The position numbers and the translations under genes are program-made. From NCBI GenBank assembly GCA_050250815.1, contig JBFWNY010000018.1, positions 9,954 through 73,953 of the forward strand: 64,000 nt of DNA. Direction: 5' to 3'. Origin of the DNA: JAEUMD01 sp050250815. Its GTDB lineage: Bacteria > Pseudomonadota > Alphaproteobacteria > Rhizobiales > Hyphomicrobiaceae. Positions 28,054-37,735 of this stretch are shown in pieces (the first letter of the stretch is position 1; every line of letters begins with the position of its first letter). Under the pieces are notes generated by a model. The model saw only the letters and a program-made list of their open reading frames with translations. It had not been told where the DNA came from and searched no databases.

Positions 28054-29007
28054 ATGAAAGTTCTTGCTAAGGCTGGCATCGTCTCGGCAGCAGCCGCCGT
28101 GGCAGCCATCGCGATCGCCCCGGCCAATGCGGCCGACCTGGGCCCCTATCAGGGCTCGGTGAAAGACGACTATGTGCCGCTGCCGCAGGTGGTCTCGGCC
28201 GGCGCAGGTCCGTGCTACTTCCGCGCCGACATCGGCTACTCGTTCTCGCGCTCGCCGAATGCGAAGTGGCCCGTCAACAACATCATCCGTGATTGGAGCG
28301 GCGACCCCACCGCCGATGGCGTGGCGGATCATTACGACCCCGGCTACACCGGCACGATGACCGGAGAGACGTACGTCTATCAGGGCAGCGACGTCGCCAA
28401 CGCATCGCTCGACAATACATGGCTGGGCGAGTTCGGCGCCGGCTGCGGCTCGGGTTCGCGCGGTCTGCGCGCCGAAGTGATGTTTGGCGTGCGTGGCGAC
28501 CGCAAGTTCGACGGTGAGCCCAACGACTTCACCATCACGAACAACTATCCGACCGATCCGGTCTGGGACGAGCCGGTCGACGGCGATCCCATGCACACGT
28601 CGCTGCGCACCTACACCATGATGCTCAACGTCTATAAGGACCTGGGCAACTGGGGCGGCTTCGTTCCTTACGTTGGCGCCGGTATCGGCCTTGCCTACCA
28701 CCAGCTCGACAACGTCTACTTCACCGGCAACCCGAACCTGACGAACCAGATCAGCGGCAACAACGACCTCGCCTTCGCCTGGTCGCTGATGGCCGGCGTC
28801 GGCTACCAGATCTCCGACCGCGCGATCCTGGACGTCGGCTACCGTTACATCGACATGGGTTCGATCGCGAGCCAGCGCTCCGACACGGGCTTCAACGTCA
28901 ACCCGGCGGTCAAGCTCGACGACATCACGGCGCACGAGATCAAGGTCGGTCTGCGCTACCACATGGGTGGCTCGAGCTGCTGCGCGGCGCCCGTCCCCTA
29001 CAAGTAA
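28054..29007 (+). CDS. Outer-membrane beta-barrel protein
   Basis: A 317-residue outer-membrane protein of the Omp25/Omp31-like type. Signal peptide at residues 1-26 (ends IAPANA), then ADLGPYQG, and barrel strands such as GPCYFRADIGYSFSR, GLRAEVMFGVRGDRKF, WGGFVPYVGAGIGLAYHQ and EIKVGLRYHMGG. It ends with an unusual Cys-Cys tail (SSCCAAPVPYK) in place of a terminal aromatic residue. AGAGGGA upstream supports 28054. A CtrA-type box lies 86 bases upstream, and a strong terminator hairpin follows. Confidence 0.88.
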   Translation: MKVLAKAGIVSAAAAVAAIAIAPANAADLGPYQGSVKDDYVPLPQVVSAGAGPCYFRADIGYSFSRSPNAKWPVNNIIRDWSGDPTADGVADHYDPGYTGTMTGETYVYQGSDVANASLDNTWLGEFGAGCGSGSRGLRAEVMFGVRGDRKFDGEPNDFTITNNYPTDPVWDEPVDGDPMHTSLRTYTMMLNVYKDLGNWGGFVPYVGAGIGLAYHQLDNVYFTGNPNLTNQISGNNDLAFAWSLMAGVGYQISDRAILDVGYRYIDMGSIASQRSDTGFNVNPAVKLDDITAHEIKVGLRYHMGGSSCCAAPVPYK

Positions 29008-29050
29008 TCGAGAAGCCAGCCGGCGGCCGACAGGCCCGGCGACAGAGAAG

Positions 29051-29080
29051 CGGCCGGCCCCGGCTCGGGGCCGGCCGGTT
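29051..29080 (+). terminator. Terminator hairpin after the outer-membrane protein
   Basis: A perfect 12-bp GC stem (CGGCCGGCCCCG at 29051-29062 with 29066-29077) with a 3-base loop, followed by GTT and a T-containing stretch. It is 43 bases after the stop. Confidence 0.65.
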
Positions 29081-29189
29081 AGGGTGTTTCCGGATCGCGC
29101 CCGCGCGGCACCCGCCGTGCGCCGTCCTACCCCGTCACGTTGCGTCCGGGCACGGATCGTGCCGTTACGAAACGGAAGGAGCGAGGACG

Positions 29190-29342
29190 ATGTGGAAGCT
29201 CGCGCTCGCCGCTGTTGCGGTGGCGGTCGCGACGATGTTCAGCCAGGGCATGCTGGCGCTTCCGGATTATCACCCGGCCGTGCTGGTGCTGCCCGCGGTC
29301 GCGATCGTCTTCCTGGCGGGGCTCGTGCTGAGCCAGCGCTAG
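29190..29342 (+). CDS. Small membrane protein, 50 residues
   Basis: MWKLALAAVAVAVATMFSQG opens a 50-residue protein with two hydrophobic segments (about 2-20 and 28-46) joined by LPDYHP. A GGAAGGAGCGAGG stretch just upstream of the ATG at 29190 is a strong ribosome site. No family recognised. It sits between the outer-membrane protein and tRNA-Leu. Confidence 0.6.
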   Translation: MWKLALAAVAVAVATMFSQGMLALPDYHPAVLVLPAVAIVFLAGLVLSQR

Positions 29343-29602
29343 GAGCCGAGAACGGCCTTCAGGACCCGTCGCGCCCCGGCGGCTCCCTCGCCGTGCGATG
29401 GGGCTGCCGGGGTCCTTCCCATTTGCACGTTGATCTTGCAGCGGCTGGCCAGATATATGTGCGCCCCAGACTGGTCTCGAGACGCTTGCCTCCGACCGGC
29501 CCGGCGCCGTCCTGTCGGTTCCGCGCGTGCCCCTGGAGGGGACCTTCCGGCGGTCGTTGGCCGTGTTGGAACCGCTGCGCGACGGTAGGCGGAGCATGGC
29601 CT

Positions 29603-29687
<85 letters not shown>

Positions 29688-29858
29688 GGGCCGGCATCCC
29701 GTGACCGTCTGCAGCTGCCCGGGCGCCGTTTCGGCCCAGGGTGCGAGTTTCCAACCGCTCTGCGGCCCGCGTGGCCCGCGGGGCATACATCCAGCCGGGA
29801 GGCGCCGCACCGGCGGCCTCCCAACGCGCAATCTTTCGATCGAAGGCCGAGCAGAACG

Positions 29859-31214
29859 ATGCAGATCACCGAGGTCAACTCCGATGGGCTCAAGCGAACG
29901 CTGAAGGTCGTGATCGGCCAGGACGAGCTCACCGAGCGTTTCGTCAAGCGGCTCGACGAGATCAAGGACCGCGTCCAGATCAAGGGCTTCCGCCGCGGCA
30001 AGGTGCCCGTTGCCCACCTCAAGAAGCTCTATGGCCGCTCGCTGATGGCCGAGGTCGTCGATCAGGCCGTCAAGGAGACCAGCACGAAGGCCATCACCGA
30101 CCGCAATGAGCGGCCGGCGATGCAGCCCTCCATCGATCTGCCCGAGGACCAGGGGGAGATCGAGAGCATCATCGGTGGCAAGTCCGACCTCGCCTATTCC
30201 ATGTCGTTTGAGGTGTTGCCCAAGATCGACGTCTCCGACCTGTCGGGCATCAAGCTCGAGCGGCTCGTCGCCGAAGTCGAGCCGCAGGCCATCGACGAGG
30301 CCGTGGCCGAGCTTGCCAAGCGCTCGACCACCTACGACGCGCAGGAAGGCCGCGAAGCGAGCGACGGCGACAGGGTTACGCTCGACTTCGTCGGCAAGAT
30401 CGACGGCGAGCCATTCGAGGGCGGTGCCGACGAGAACATGGCGGTGGTCGTCGGCCAGGGCAATTTCATCCCCGGTTTCGAGGATGGTCTCAAGGGCGCG
30501 AAGGCGGGAGAGGAGCGCGTCGTCAAGGCGACGTTCCCCGACACGTACGCCGAAGAGCGGCTTGCGGGCAAAGAGGCCTCCTTCGACGTCACGATCAAGG
30601 AAGTGGCCGCTCCCAAGGTGCCTGCGATCGACGACGACTTCGCACGCACGCTGGGCATGGAAAGCATTGAGAAGCTGCGCGAGGTCGTCGGCGCGCGCAT
30701 CGGCAGCGACTACGCGCAGGGCGCGCGCATGAAGCTCAAGCGCGAGTTGCTCGACGCGCTGGAAACTGCGCATGCGTTTGAGTTGCCGGCTTCGCTCGTC
30801 GAGAACGAGTTCAACGGCATCTGGGCGCAGCTCACGCGCAGCCTGGAGCGCGAGAGCAAGACGTTCGCCGACGAGGGCAAGTCCGAGGATGAGGCGCGCG
30901 AGGAGTATCGCAAGCTGGCCGCTCGGCGCGTCCGCCTTGGTCTGGTGATCGGCGAGATCGGCGAGAAGGCGAAGATCGAGGTATCGCAGGACGAGCTGCG
31001 CCGTGCCCTCATGGAGGAGGCGCGCCGCTATCCCGGCCAGGAGAAATTCGTCTACGAGTACTACGAGAAGACGCCGGGTGCGCTTGCCCAGCTGCGCGCG
31101 CCGATCTTCGAGGACAAGGTGATCGACCACATCCTCGAACAGGTGAAGCCGGCGGAGCGCAAGGTCACCAAGGACGAGCTGATGAAGGCGGTGCAGGACG
31201 TGACCGAGGCTTGA
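29859..31214 (+). CDS. tig: Trigger factor
   Basis: Ribosome-bound chaperone with peptidyl-prolyl isomerase activity that meets nascent chains at the exit tunnel. It has 451 residues: an N-terminal ribosome-binding domain with the signature GFRRGKVP, the FKBP-type domain (GDRVTLDFVGKIDGEPFEGG, then FIPGFEDGLKGAKAGE) and the long helical C-terminal domain. The ATG at 29859 starts the usual MQITEVNSDG. First gene of the tig-clpP-clpX-lon block common to alphaproteobacteria. Confidence 0.97.
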   Translation: MQITEVNSDGLKRTLKVVIGQDELTERFVKRLDEIKDRVQIKGFRRGKVPVAHLKKLYGRSLMAEVVDQAVKETSTKAITDRNERPAMQPSIDLPEDQGEIESIIGGKSDLAYSMSFEVLPKIDVSDLSGIKLERLVAEVEPQAIDEAVAELAKRSTTYDAQEGREASDGDRVTLDFVGKIDGEPFEGGADENMAVVVGQGNFIPGFEDGLKGAKAGEERVVKATFPDTYAEERLAGKEASFDVTIKEVAAPKVPAIDDDFARTLGMESIEKLREVVGARIGSDYAQGARMKLKRELLDALETAHAFELPASLVENEFNGIWAQLTRSLERESKTFADEGKSEDEAREEYRKLAARRVRLGLVIGEIGEKAKIEVSQDELRRALMEEARRYPGQEKFVYEYYEKTPGALAQLRAPIFEDKVIDHILEQVKPAERKVTKDELMKAVQDVTEA

Positions 31215-31239
31215 GGCGCGCGCCAAAGGCTCGCGCGCC
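31215..31239 (+). terminator. GC hairpin directly after tig
   Basis: An 8-bp stem GGCGCGCG/CGCGCGCC with a 9-base loop starts right after the tig stop. It has no U-run, so it may only slow polymerase or protect the 3' end. Confidence 0.35.
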
Positions 31240-31400
31240 GGGCCTTGCCGGGCGGCTCAGCCATGACGATATTCGCGCGGCGGCGCGATTCCGGGCGCAT
31301 TCAGCCTCATCGGGAGGCGGCACCCGCCAAGCTCCACGACGCGCCGGGCCGTCAAGACCCGGCCGAACACGACGTTTCACGAACTTCCCAGGAGAGGTCC

Positions 31401-32054
31401 ATGCGCGATCCCGTCGACACCGTGACGAATACCTTCTGGCCGATGGTGGTCGAGCAGACCAACCGCGGCGAGCGCGGCTATGACCTGCCATCGCGCCTGC
31501 TCAAGGAGCGCATCATCTTCGTTACCGGTCCTATCGAGGACCACATGGCAGCGTCCATCTGCATGCAGCTTCTGTTCCTGGAAGCGGAGAATCCGAAGAA
31601 GGAAATCTCCATGTACATCAACTCGCCGGGTGGCGTGGTGACGAGCGGCATGGCGATCTACGACACCATGCAGTTCATCAAGCCGCCGGTGGCGACGCTG
31701 TGTATCGGCCAGGCGGCGTCCATGGGCTCGCTGCTGCTTTGCGCGGGCGACAAGGACATGCGATTTGCGCTGCCCAATGCCCGAATCATGGTGCACCAGC
31801 CCTCGGGCGGCTTCTCCGGGCAGGCATCCGATATCGAGCGGCACGCCGAGGACATCATCAAGATGAAGCGGCGCCTGAACGAAGTCTACGTCAAGCACAC
31901 CAGCCAGCCCTACGAGACCATCGAGCGCACGCTCGATCGCGATTACTTCATGACCGCCGAGCAGGCCAAGGACTTCGGCATCGTTGACCGCGTCCTTTCG
32001 AGCCGCGATCAGGCTGCGGTGCTGGCATCGGGAAGTGAGCCGAAATCTGGTTGA
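31401..32054 (+). CDS. clpP: ClpP protease subunit
   Basis: Serine peptidase that forms the double-heptamer chamber used by ClpX and ClpA. The catalytic residues are in place: Ser107 in GQAASMGSLL, His132 in MVHQPSGG and Asp181 in LDRDYFM. The 217-residue length and the start at 31401, with GGAGAGG upstream, match the family. The frame is open further up but lacks similarity. In cell-cycle-controlled alphaproteobacteria ClpXP degrades CtrA. Confidence 0.97.
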   Translation: MRDPVDTVTNTFWPMVVEQTNRGERGYDLPSRLLKERIIFVTGPIEDHMAASICMQLLFLEAENPKKEISMYINSPGGVVTSGMAIYDTMQFIKPPVATLCIGQAASMGSLLLCAGDKDMRFALPNARIMVHQPSGGFSGQASDIERHAEDIIKMKRRLNEVYVKHTSQPYETIERTLDRDYFMTAEQAKDFGIVDRVLSSRDQAAVLASGSEPKSG

Positions 32055-32486
32055 TTTCCAGGCGGCCGGCCGATCTGGTGGGCAGCGGCGGCGGCTCCGC
32101 CCCCGTTACGTGACGATGCGACGCGCCCGGCCCTGATGGGGGCGGTGCCTGCTACGCGACCGAATTGCCGCGCGCTCGCCGCACTCGGAACATCTTGCTT
32201 TCGCAGGATATGAGGGCCTCGACAACGAGGCCCGCCTGCTGGCGGGTGCGAAATCGAGCCGACGGGGTGGTGTGGCCGGCAGCCTCCGTGTCCCCGGTCC
32301 GCTTCACACAGGTGTTAATCCATTCTTGATCTCGGGGACGCTAGCGTGCTCAGATCGAACAAGAGAGGATTCCCGCAACAAGTACCGCGACGAGGCGCGT
32401 CGCGGTTGTCCTGAGCGGCGCCGGGCAACTCGAGGCGCCGCACGCCAAGGAAGGCTGCGGTCTAACCGCAGGTCGATGAGAGCGAG
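32055..32486. other. clpP-clpX intergenic region
   Basis: 432 bases without a supported gene. It contains a GC hairpin block at 32214-32246 (separate entry) and a weak CtrA-like sequence at 32315-32329. The length suggests that clpX has its own promoter and leader; I see no clear -35/-10 pair. Confidence 0.4.
32214..32246 (+). other. Two overlapping hairpins in the clpP-clpX gap
   Basis: GGGCCTCG (32214-32221) pairs with CGAGGCCC (32226-32233) around ACAA. CCCGCC (32231-32236) pairs with GGCGGG (32241-32246) around TGCT. The two stems share CCC, so both cannot form fully at once. No U-run follows. Confidence 0.5.
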
Positions 32487-33740
<1,254 letters not shown>

Positions 33741-34150
33741 CCTCACGTCAGGCCTCCAATCGAGCGTCCGGGCCACAAACGCGCGTCAATTTGGGCCCCT
33801 CCTGCGTCATGGCGTCTTTGCGGGTTTGCTGGCCGCATCCGGATTGAGCTACAACCTACTGTCTTGGTCGCGGAATCCGCGATCTGGGTCACAGGGTTGG
33901 TGCGCGCACTTGATGGCGGTTTGACGTACCCCATATGTTCTGACGGTTACCCACGACGAGTTCGATCCGCTCGAAGGCCGGCTCCCGGCACAAGGCGGCA
34001 GGAGTCGAGACGGGGGCACCCTTGCCGGTGCAGATCGGCCCGCGGACACGGCTTCCAAGCAAGCGTGTCACCGGGAGCGGGGCACGGTGAGCGGATCCTC
34101 TGGGCCGCTGCCGGGATCACCGGAGCGGCTTGAATGCGATGGGAAATGAC
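33741..34150. other. clpX-lon intergenic region
   Basis: 410 bases without a supported gene. A 6-bp hairpin follows clpX directly (about 33735-33751). The sigma-32-type promoter for lon is at 33909-33936, leaving a leader of about 200 bases. Confidence 0.45.
33909..33936 (+). promoter_or_regulatory. Candidate heat-shock (sigma-32/RpoH) promoter for lon
   Basis: CTTGAT at 33909-33914, 14 bases, then CCCCATAT at 33929-33936. This is one base off the -35 consensus CTTGAA and matches the CCCCAT -10 core with standard spacing. lon is a classic RpoH target. Confidence 0.6.
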
Positions 34151-36583
34151 ATGAGCGACGATAAACAGAAGCGCGAAGCCACCGGCGGTGTGGAGGTGTT
34201 CCCCGTCCTCCCGCTGCGCGACATCGTGGTGTTCCCCTACATGATCGTGCCGCTGTTCGTGGGGCGCGAGAAATCCATCAGCGCGCTCGAGGAAGTCATG
34301 CGCGCCGACAAGCAGATCCTGCTTGCCGCGCAGAAGAACGCCGGCGACGACGACCCGACGACGGACGCCATCTACGAGATGGGTACGCTCGCCTCTGTGC
34401 TGCAGCTGCTGAAGCTGCCTGACGGCACCGTGAAGGTGCTCGTCGAGGGCACGGCGCGCGCGCGCATCAAGCGCTACACCGACAACGCTTCGTTCTTCGA
34501 GGCGGAGATCGAGCGTCTGGAGGAGAAGGTCGGCTCCAAGACAGAGATCGAGGCGCTGGCGCGTTCGGCCGTCTCTCAGTTCGAAATCTACGTCAAGCTC
34601 AACAAGAAGATCAGCCCCGAGGTGCTGGGCACGATCGCGCAGATCGACGACTACTCCAAGCTCGCCGACACGATTGCCTCGCATCTGGCGATCAAGATCG
34701 CCGACAAGCAGGACGTGCTGGAGACGACCACGATCTCCGACCGCCTGGAGCGCGTCTACACGCTCATGGAGAGCGAGATCTCCGTTCTGCAAGTCGAGAA
34801 GAAGATCCGTTCGCGCGTCAAGCGCCAGATGGAGAAGACGCAGCGCGAGTACTATCTCAACGAGCAGATGAAGGCGATCCAGAAGGAGCTCGGCGACACC
34901 GACGAGCGCGACGACATCGCCGAGTTCGAGGAGAAGATCGAGCAGGTCAAGCTGTCGAAGGAGGCCCGCGACAAGGCGCTCGCCGAGCTCAAGAAGCTCA
35001 AGCAGATGAGCCCGATGTCGGCGGAGGCCACCGTCGTGCGCAACTACCTCGACTGGCTGCTGTCGATCCCGTGGGGCGTCAAGGGCAAGGTCAAGAAGGA
35101 CCTCGCCGAGGCGCAGGACATCCTCGACAAGGAGCACTACGGCCTCGAGAAAGTGAAGGAGCGCATCCTCGAGTACCTCGCCGTGCAGAACCGTACGAAC
35201 AAGCTCAAGGGGCCGATCCTGTGCCTCGTCGGACCTCCCGGCGTGGGCAAGACGTCGCTTGGCAAGTCGATCGCGAATGCCACGGGCCGCGAGTTCGTGC
35301 GCATGAGCCTTGGCGGTGTGCGCGACGAGGCCGAGATTCGCGGCCACCGGCGCACCTACATCGGCTCGATGCCCGGCAAGGTCATCCAGTCCATGAAGAA
35401 GACCAAGCGGGTCAATCCGCTGTTCCTTCTGGACGAGATCGACAAGATGGGCTCGGACTTCCGCGGCGACCCGTCATCGGCGCTGCTCGAGGTGCTGGAC
35501 CCCGAGCAGAACAGCACGTTCAACGACCACTACCTGGAGGTCGACTACGACCTGTCGAACGTGATGTTCGTGACGACGGCGAACACGCTCAACATCCCGC
35601 CGGCGCTCATGGACCGCATGGAGATCATCCGGCTCGCCGGTTACACGGAGAACGAGAAGGTCGAGATCGCCAAGCGGCACCTGATCCCGGAGCAGAAGCA
35701 GGCGCACGGGCTCGAGGAGCACGAGATCACGATCGACGAGGAAGCTCTCAAGACGCTGATCCGCCGCTACACGCGGGAGGCCGGCGTGCGCAACCTTGAG
35801 CGCGAGATCGCCAAGCTCGCCCGCAAGGCGGTCAAGGAGATCCTGACCTCGTCCAACAAGTCGGTGCATGTGACGGCGGAGAACCTCGACGCCTACCTGG
35901 GCGTGCCCAAGTATCGGTTCGGCGAGGCGGAGCTGGAGGACCAGATCGGCATCGTCACCGGACTGGCGTGGACCGAGGTGGGAGGCGAATTGCTGACCAT
36001 CGAAGGCATCCGCATGCCGGGCAAGGGCAAGATGACCGTCACCGGCAACCTCCGCGACGTCATGAAGGAGAGCATCCAGGCTGCCAATGCCTACGTGCGC
36101 TCACGCTCGGTCGAGTTCGGCATTCCGCCCACGATGTTCGAGACGCGCGATATCCACGTGCACGTTCCGGAAGGTGCAACACCCAAGGACGGGCCGTCGG
36201 CTGGCGTCGCGATGGCGACGGCCATCATCTCGGTGCTGACCCAGATTCCGGTCCGCAAGGACGTCGCGATGACGGGTGAGATCACCTTGCGTGGGCGCGT
36301 GCTTCCAATCGGCGGGCTGAAGGAAAAGCTGCTTGCTGCGCTGCGCGGGGGTATCTCGACCGTCCTCATCCCCGAGGAGAACGTGAAGGACCTGGCCGAG
36401 ATTCCCGACGAGGTGAAGTCCAAGCTCCAGATCGTGCCGGTTTCGCGGTTGGAGGAGGTCGTCAAGAGCGCGCTGGTGCGCATGCCCGAGCCGATCGTCT
36501 GGGACGAGGAGGCGAATGCCCCTGTCCCCGTCTCCGGCGAAGAGGAAGAGGGCAAGGGCGGCTCGCGGGTCACGGCTCACTGA
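34151..36583 (+). CDS. lon: Lon ATP-dependent protease
   Basis: Homohexameric AAA+ serine protease that removes misfolded and regulatory proteins. It has 810 residues: the N-terminal substrate domain (VFPVLPLRDIVVFPYMIVPL), Walker A GPPGVGKTS near residue 360, Walker B in LFLLDEIDKMG, and the protease domain with catalytic Ser in KDGPSAGVAM (near 683) and Lys in GGLKEKLLAA (near 725). I chose ATG at 34151 (MSDDKQKRE) since it has GGGA upstream; ATG at 34139 is also in frame. A heat-shock-type promoter lies about 215 bases upstream. Confidence 0.96.
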   Translation: MSDDKQKREATGGVEVFPVLPLRDIVVFPYMIVPLFVGREKSISALEEVMRADKQILLAAQKNAGDDDPTTDAIYEMGTLASVLQLLKLPDGTVKVLVEGTARARIKRYTDNASFFEAEIERLEEKVGSKTEIEALARSAVSQFEIYVKLNKKISPEVLGTIAQIDDYSKLADTIASHLAIKIADKQDVLETTTISDRLERVYTLMESEISVLQVEKKIRSRVKRQMEKTQREYYLNEQMKAIQKELGDTDERDDIAEFEEKIEQVKLSKEARDKALAELKKLKQMSPMSAEATVVRNYLDWLLSIPWGVKGKVKKDLAEAQDILDKEHYGLEKVKERILEYLAVQNRTNKLKGPILCLVGPPGVGKTSLGKSIANATGREFVRMSLGGVRDEAEIRGHRRTYIGSMPGKVIQSMKKTKRVNPLFLLDEIDKMGSDFRGDPSSALLEVLDPEQNSTFNDHYLEVDYDLSNVMFVTTANTLNIPPALMDRMEIIRLAGYTENEKVEIAKRHLIPEQKQAHGLEEHEITIDEEALKTLIRRYTREAGVRNLEREIAKLARKAVKEILTSSNKSVHVTAENLDAYLGVPKYRFGEAELEDQIGIVTGLAWTEVGGELLTIEGIRMPGKGKMTVTGNLRDVMKESIQAANAYVRSRSVEFGIPPTMFETRDIHVHVPEGATPKDGPSAGVAMATAIISVLTQIPVRKDVAMTGEITLRGRVLPIGGLKEKLLAALRGGISTVLIPEENVKDLAEIPDEVKSKLQIVPVSRLEEVVKSALVRMPEPIVWDEEANAPVPVSGEEEEGKGGSRVTAH

Positions 36584-36591
36584 TGTTGCAA

Positions 36592-36619
36592 GGCAGTCCC
36601 GGCCACGGTTGGGGCTGCC
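36592..36619 (+). terminator. Possible lon terminator hairpin
   Basis: GGCAGTCCC at 36592-36600 pairs with GGGGCTGCC at 36611-36619 (one G-U pair) around a 10-base loop, 8 bases after the lon stop. There is no U-run. Confidence 0.35.
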
Positions 36620-36654
36620 GAGCGCCGTCTCAGTGAACATTGTACTTTATTGAG

Positions 36655-36692
36655 GATGGGCAGGATGCGGCGAGAGCCGCGTTCTGCCCATC
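36655..36692. other. 17-bp hairpin with GAGA tetraloop
   Basis: GATGGGCAGGATGCGGC (36655-36671) pairs along its whole length with 36676-36692 (two G-U pairs) and is closed by GAGA, a GNRA tetraloop. A short T-run (CATTTT) follows. It could be a second terminator for lon, part of a small RNA or a dispersed repeat element. Confidence 0.6.
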
Positions 36693-37022
36693 GTTCATTT
36701 TCGGCACTGCGTCAAAGTGCCCGTGCGCGTCGCGCAATCCTCCTAAAATCCCGAGATTTGGGCTTGACGGTGGGGGCCTGGGGCGCTTCTTTGCAGCCAC
36801 CAGAGGCACTGGAAAAGCCGCATGACGCGGCCTTCTCCGCCGGCCTTCTCCTACACCAGCTCCCCCGCGCTTATCGCCGGCGAGGAGACGCACGGGTGGC
36901 AGCGCATTGGCTGTGGCCCGCTGCGGCGGCCCGACGAAACCAGTTCGCGCGACGACAAATCCCAGGCCGAGCGGTCTGCGGTGTGCGTCGCAACCCTTCC
37001 ATAGCCAAGAGGATCGAAACGA

Positions 37023-37298
37023 ATGAGCAAGAAGGACCTTATCGACGCGGTGGCACGCGATCTCGAGCTGACCAAGGAAAAGGCCAGCCAGGCGGTCGAT
37101 TCCGTGATTGAGCACATCAAGTCGACGATGAAGCATGGCAAGGAAGTGCGCATTCCCGACTTCGGCACCTTCAAGGTGGCGGCGCGCAAGGCTCGTGAAG
37201 GCCGCAATCCGTTGACCGGTCAGACGATGCAGATTCCCGCCAGCCTCGCGCCCAAGTTCACGCCGGCGAAGGGCCTGAAGGACCTGCTCAACGGCTGA
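37023..37298 (+). CDS. hup: HU-family DNA-binding protein
   Basis: A 91-residue histone-like protein that bends and compacts DNA. It starts MSKKDLIDAVARDLELTKEK and has the DNA-arm signature EVRIPDFGTFKVAARKAREG, then RNPLTGQTMQIPA, which is the conserved Pro-bearing beta arm. AGAGG upstream supports the start. It follows lon as in other alphaproteobacteria. A textbook terminator follows at 37331. Confidence 0.96.
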   Translation: MSKKDLIDAVARDLELTKEKASQAVDSVIEHIKSTMKHGKEVRIPDFGTFKVAARKAREGRNPLTGQTMQIPASLAPKFTPAKGLKDLLNG

Positions 37299-37330
37299 CA
37301 CCGGGGTTGCCCGGCTGTCGCTGTCGTATC

Positions 37331-37356
37331 AAGGGGAGCCTTTCGGCTCCCCTTTT
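37331..37356 (+). terminator. Intrinsic terminator of hup
   Basis: AAGGGGAGCC pairs with GGCTCCCCTT around a TTTC loop, and the T-run continues past the stem (TTTT in total). It is 32 bases after the hup stop. Confidence 0.88.
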
Positions 37357-37439
37357 GCGTTGCAGATTGGGGTCTGTCATGGCTGGGGATGGCTTGCGCC
37401 GGCCGGGCTGCAGCCTTATGACCCACGCACGGCAGTTCA

Positions 37440-37514
37440 GGGCGGTTAGCTCAGTGGTAGAGCGCCTCGTTTACACCGAGGATGTCGGGAGTTCGACCCT
37501 CTCACCGCCCACCA
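37440..37514 (+). tRNA. tRNA-Val (anticodon UAC)
   Basis: A 75-base tRNA with encoded CCA. Acceptor GGGCGGT/ACCGCCC, D-arm TAGCTCAGTGGTAGAGC, anticodon stem CCTCG/CGAGG with loop TTTACAC giving UAC, and T-loop TTCGACC. Confidence 0.96.
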
Positions 37515-37735
37515 TCACGTCCCCCACGTTTCCGACAGCGTAAGCTGAAAGCGTCCGGCCATGCGCCGCATTCGGCGGGGTCTTTCCTCGGACCGCCATC
37601 GCCTTATCCGAACGGCTAAGGACGGATTATTGTGTACTGCACCCAATGTCGCATTGCGGTGCACAATAGTGTGTGCGAAACCCTTCCTCGCAGCCGCCGG
37701 TTCAGTGCGGTGCTACCGGGACGGGAGGGAAGCGC

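Larger units (their letters stand above)
36584..37022. other. lon-hup intergenic region with strong RNA hairpins
   Basis: 439 bases without a supported gene. A 9-bp stem (36592-36619) follows lon and a 17-bp stem lies at 36655-36692. The remaining 330 bases before hup should hold the hup promoter, but no clear consensus is visible. Confidence 0.45.

Noticed and set aside
31253..31290. Possible sigma-32 promoter before clpP (CTTGCC ... CCATGA)
   Set aside because: The -10 part departs too far from CCCCAT to be counted.
32315..32329. Second CtrA-like site (TTAA-N7-TTGA) upstream of clpX
   Set aside because: The second half has a mismatch and lacks the final C; one near match in several hundred bases is not unusual.
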